Assembly: GCF_029846275.1 (NCBI RefSeq)
Contig: NZ_JARVWS010000003.1
Coordinates: 310,001-374,000 of the forward strand
Length of the DNA stretch: 64,000 bases
Direction: 5' to 3'
Origin: Nocardioides sp. CER19
Lineage (GTDB): Bacteria > Actinomycetota > Actinomycetes > Propionibacteriales > Nocardioidaceae
Shown: positions 63,281-64,000 of the stretch, one piece after another
Layout of the letters: every line of letters starts with the position of its first letter
How positions within the stretch are numbered: position 1 is the stretch's first letter
The notes under the pieces: generated by a model
Told to the model about the DNA's origin: nothing
Database searches by the model: none
Seen by the model: only the letters and a program-made list of their open reading frames with translations
Program-made: the position numbers and the translations under genes

Positions 63281-64000
63281 GCCACTCCCTCCTTGGGGTC
63301 GTCGCGGCGATCGGGCGCTCGGCCGCGCAGCAGGTCCGACAACTGGGCGGCGTGGGACGTCAGGTTGCGCCCGAGCTCGTCGAGGCGGTGCTCGAGCCGC
63401 GCCGTCGGACCCGAGATGCCCAGCGCCGCGACGACGTCGCCGCGTGGACCCTCGACCGGAACGGCGATGCCCGTCAGCCCGACCTCGAGCTCCCCGTCGG
63501 TCGAGGCCCAGCCGCGGGCCCGGATCCGGACGCCCTCACGCCACAGCGCCTCCGGCTCCGTCAGCGTCGCGTCGGTCAGCCGCTCGAGCGGTTCCTCCGG
63601 GATGGGTAGCACGCCCCAGGCGTAGAAGACCTTGCCGAGCGCCGACGAGTGCGGCGGCACGTCGATCGCGGTCCAGTCGCGGGTGCCGAGCAGGTAGCGG
63701 CTGTCGACCTGAGCGATCTGGGCGACCCGGTCGCCCCGGGCGACGGAGAGGTGCACGGTCTCCGACGTCTGCTCCCCGATGCGCTCCATCGTGGGGCGGG
63801 CCAGCCGGACGAGCTCCTCCCACGGGTCGTGCCGGGCGGCATAGAGGGAGAACAGGCTGCCGGCGACATAGGAGCCGTCGCCCCCGCGCTCGAGGAGCGC
63901 GCCGCGCTCGAGCGCGGTCAGGATCCTCGACGTCGTCGACTTGGCCAGCCCGCTGGCCTCCTGGAGGTCGGCGAACGTGAGCGGTCGGTCGGCGCCCAGG
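63277..64000 (-). CDS. IclR-family transcriptional regulator (N-terminal start beyond right edge)
   Basis: About 240 codons are present, reading from the right edge. The visible N-terminal winged helix is TFADLQEASGLAKSTTSRIL, followed by a C-terminal IclR effector-binding domain (RIGEQTSETVHLSVARGDRV, HSSALGKVFYAWG and GLTGIAVPVEGPRGDVVAAL). It is first (within the window) of the corrinoid operon, overlapping the next gene by four bases, and is the natural candidate for a substrate-responsive switch of it. The missing start should lie within about 20-30 codons beyond the edge. Confidence 0.9.
   Translation of the reverse strand, partial: LGADRPLTFADLQEASGLAKSTTSRILTALERGALLERGGDGSYVAGSLFSLYAARHDPWEELVRLARPTMERIGEQTSETVHLSVARGDRVAQIAQVDSRYLLGTRDWTAIDVPPHSSALGKVFYAWGVLPIPEEPLERLTDATLTEPEALWREGVRIRARGWASTDGELEVGLTGIAVPVEGPRGDVVAALGISGPTARLEHRLDELGRNLTSHAAQLSDLLRGRAPDRRDDPKEGVA

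Overview
The window is very GC-rich DNA with GTG and TTG starts, tight 4-nt stop/start overlaps and many leaderless genes. Several gene blocks are typical of actinobacteria: dapA-rnj, pgsA/cinA/clgR, lipB-lipA-DUF4191-RDD-glnA, thyA-folA and an actinobacterial gas-vesicle operon. It looks like an aerobic high-GC actinobacterium, most probably Nocardioides or a close relative (inference from gene content only). It carries no rRNA, tRNA, CRISPR array, prophage or recognisable transposase.

Left part (1-20,000): a truncated MocR-type regulator diverges from a GNAT acetyltransferase. Next come a decayed secreted acid-phosphatase gene and a coupled DNA-repair pair (Lhr helicase, Nei glycosylase). 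On the minus strand follows a long block of ftsK, a RodZ-like fusion, rimO, pgsA, cinA and clgR. Between pgsA and cinA sit two secreted phosphate-scavenging enzymes, an ExeM/NucH-type nuclease and a 5'-nucleotidase.

20,000-25,700 is a one-directional ten-gene gas-vesicle operon (gvpA, F, G, O, J, L, S, K plus two accessory proteins with extreme acidic and histone-like tails). It is preceded by a near-consensus DevR/DosR dormancy box, which suggests buoyancy or vesicle synthesis is switched on by oxygen limitation.

25,700-51,500 is mostly core metabolism: YhhN, a GH1 glycosidase, a 13-bp-ended inverted-repeat element, RNase J, DapA, an F420-type oxidoreductase, a MarR regulator, a calcium/proton antiporter, DHFR and ThyA, PhzF, an NCS2 permease, GcvT, PepA and the two-lipoyl E2 (sucB). 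LipB, LipA and glnA follow; a strong GlnR operator precedes glnA.

51,500-55,800 holds a NarL-type two-component system divergent from an ABC exporter, followed by a multiply frameshifted DUF4389-like gene.

56,000-64,000 is the most unusual region. It is a corrinoid- and tetrahydrofolate-dependent C1 module: an IclR regulator, a B12-binding corrinoid protein, a methyl-corrinoid:THF methyltransferase, a RACo-like reductive activator and a DUF1638 protein form one tightly overlapping operon. Facing it are a divergent-type methylene-THF reductase, a cyclodeaminase/cyclohydrolase-fold protein and formate-THF ligase. Together these would take a methyl group from an unknown methylated substrate, oxidise it on THF and recover ATP as formate. 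The substrate-specific methyltransferase is not in the window and may lie just beyond the right edge.
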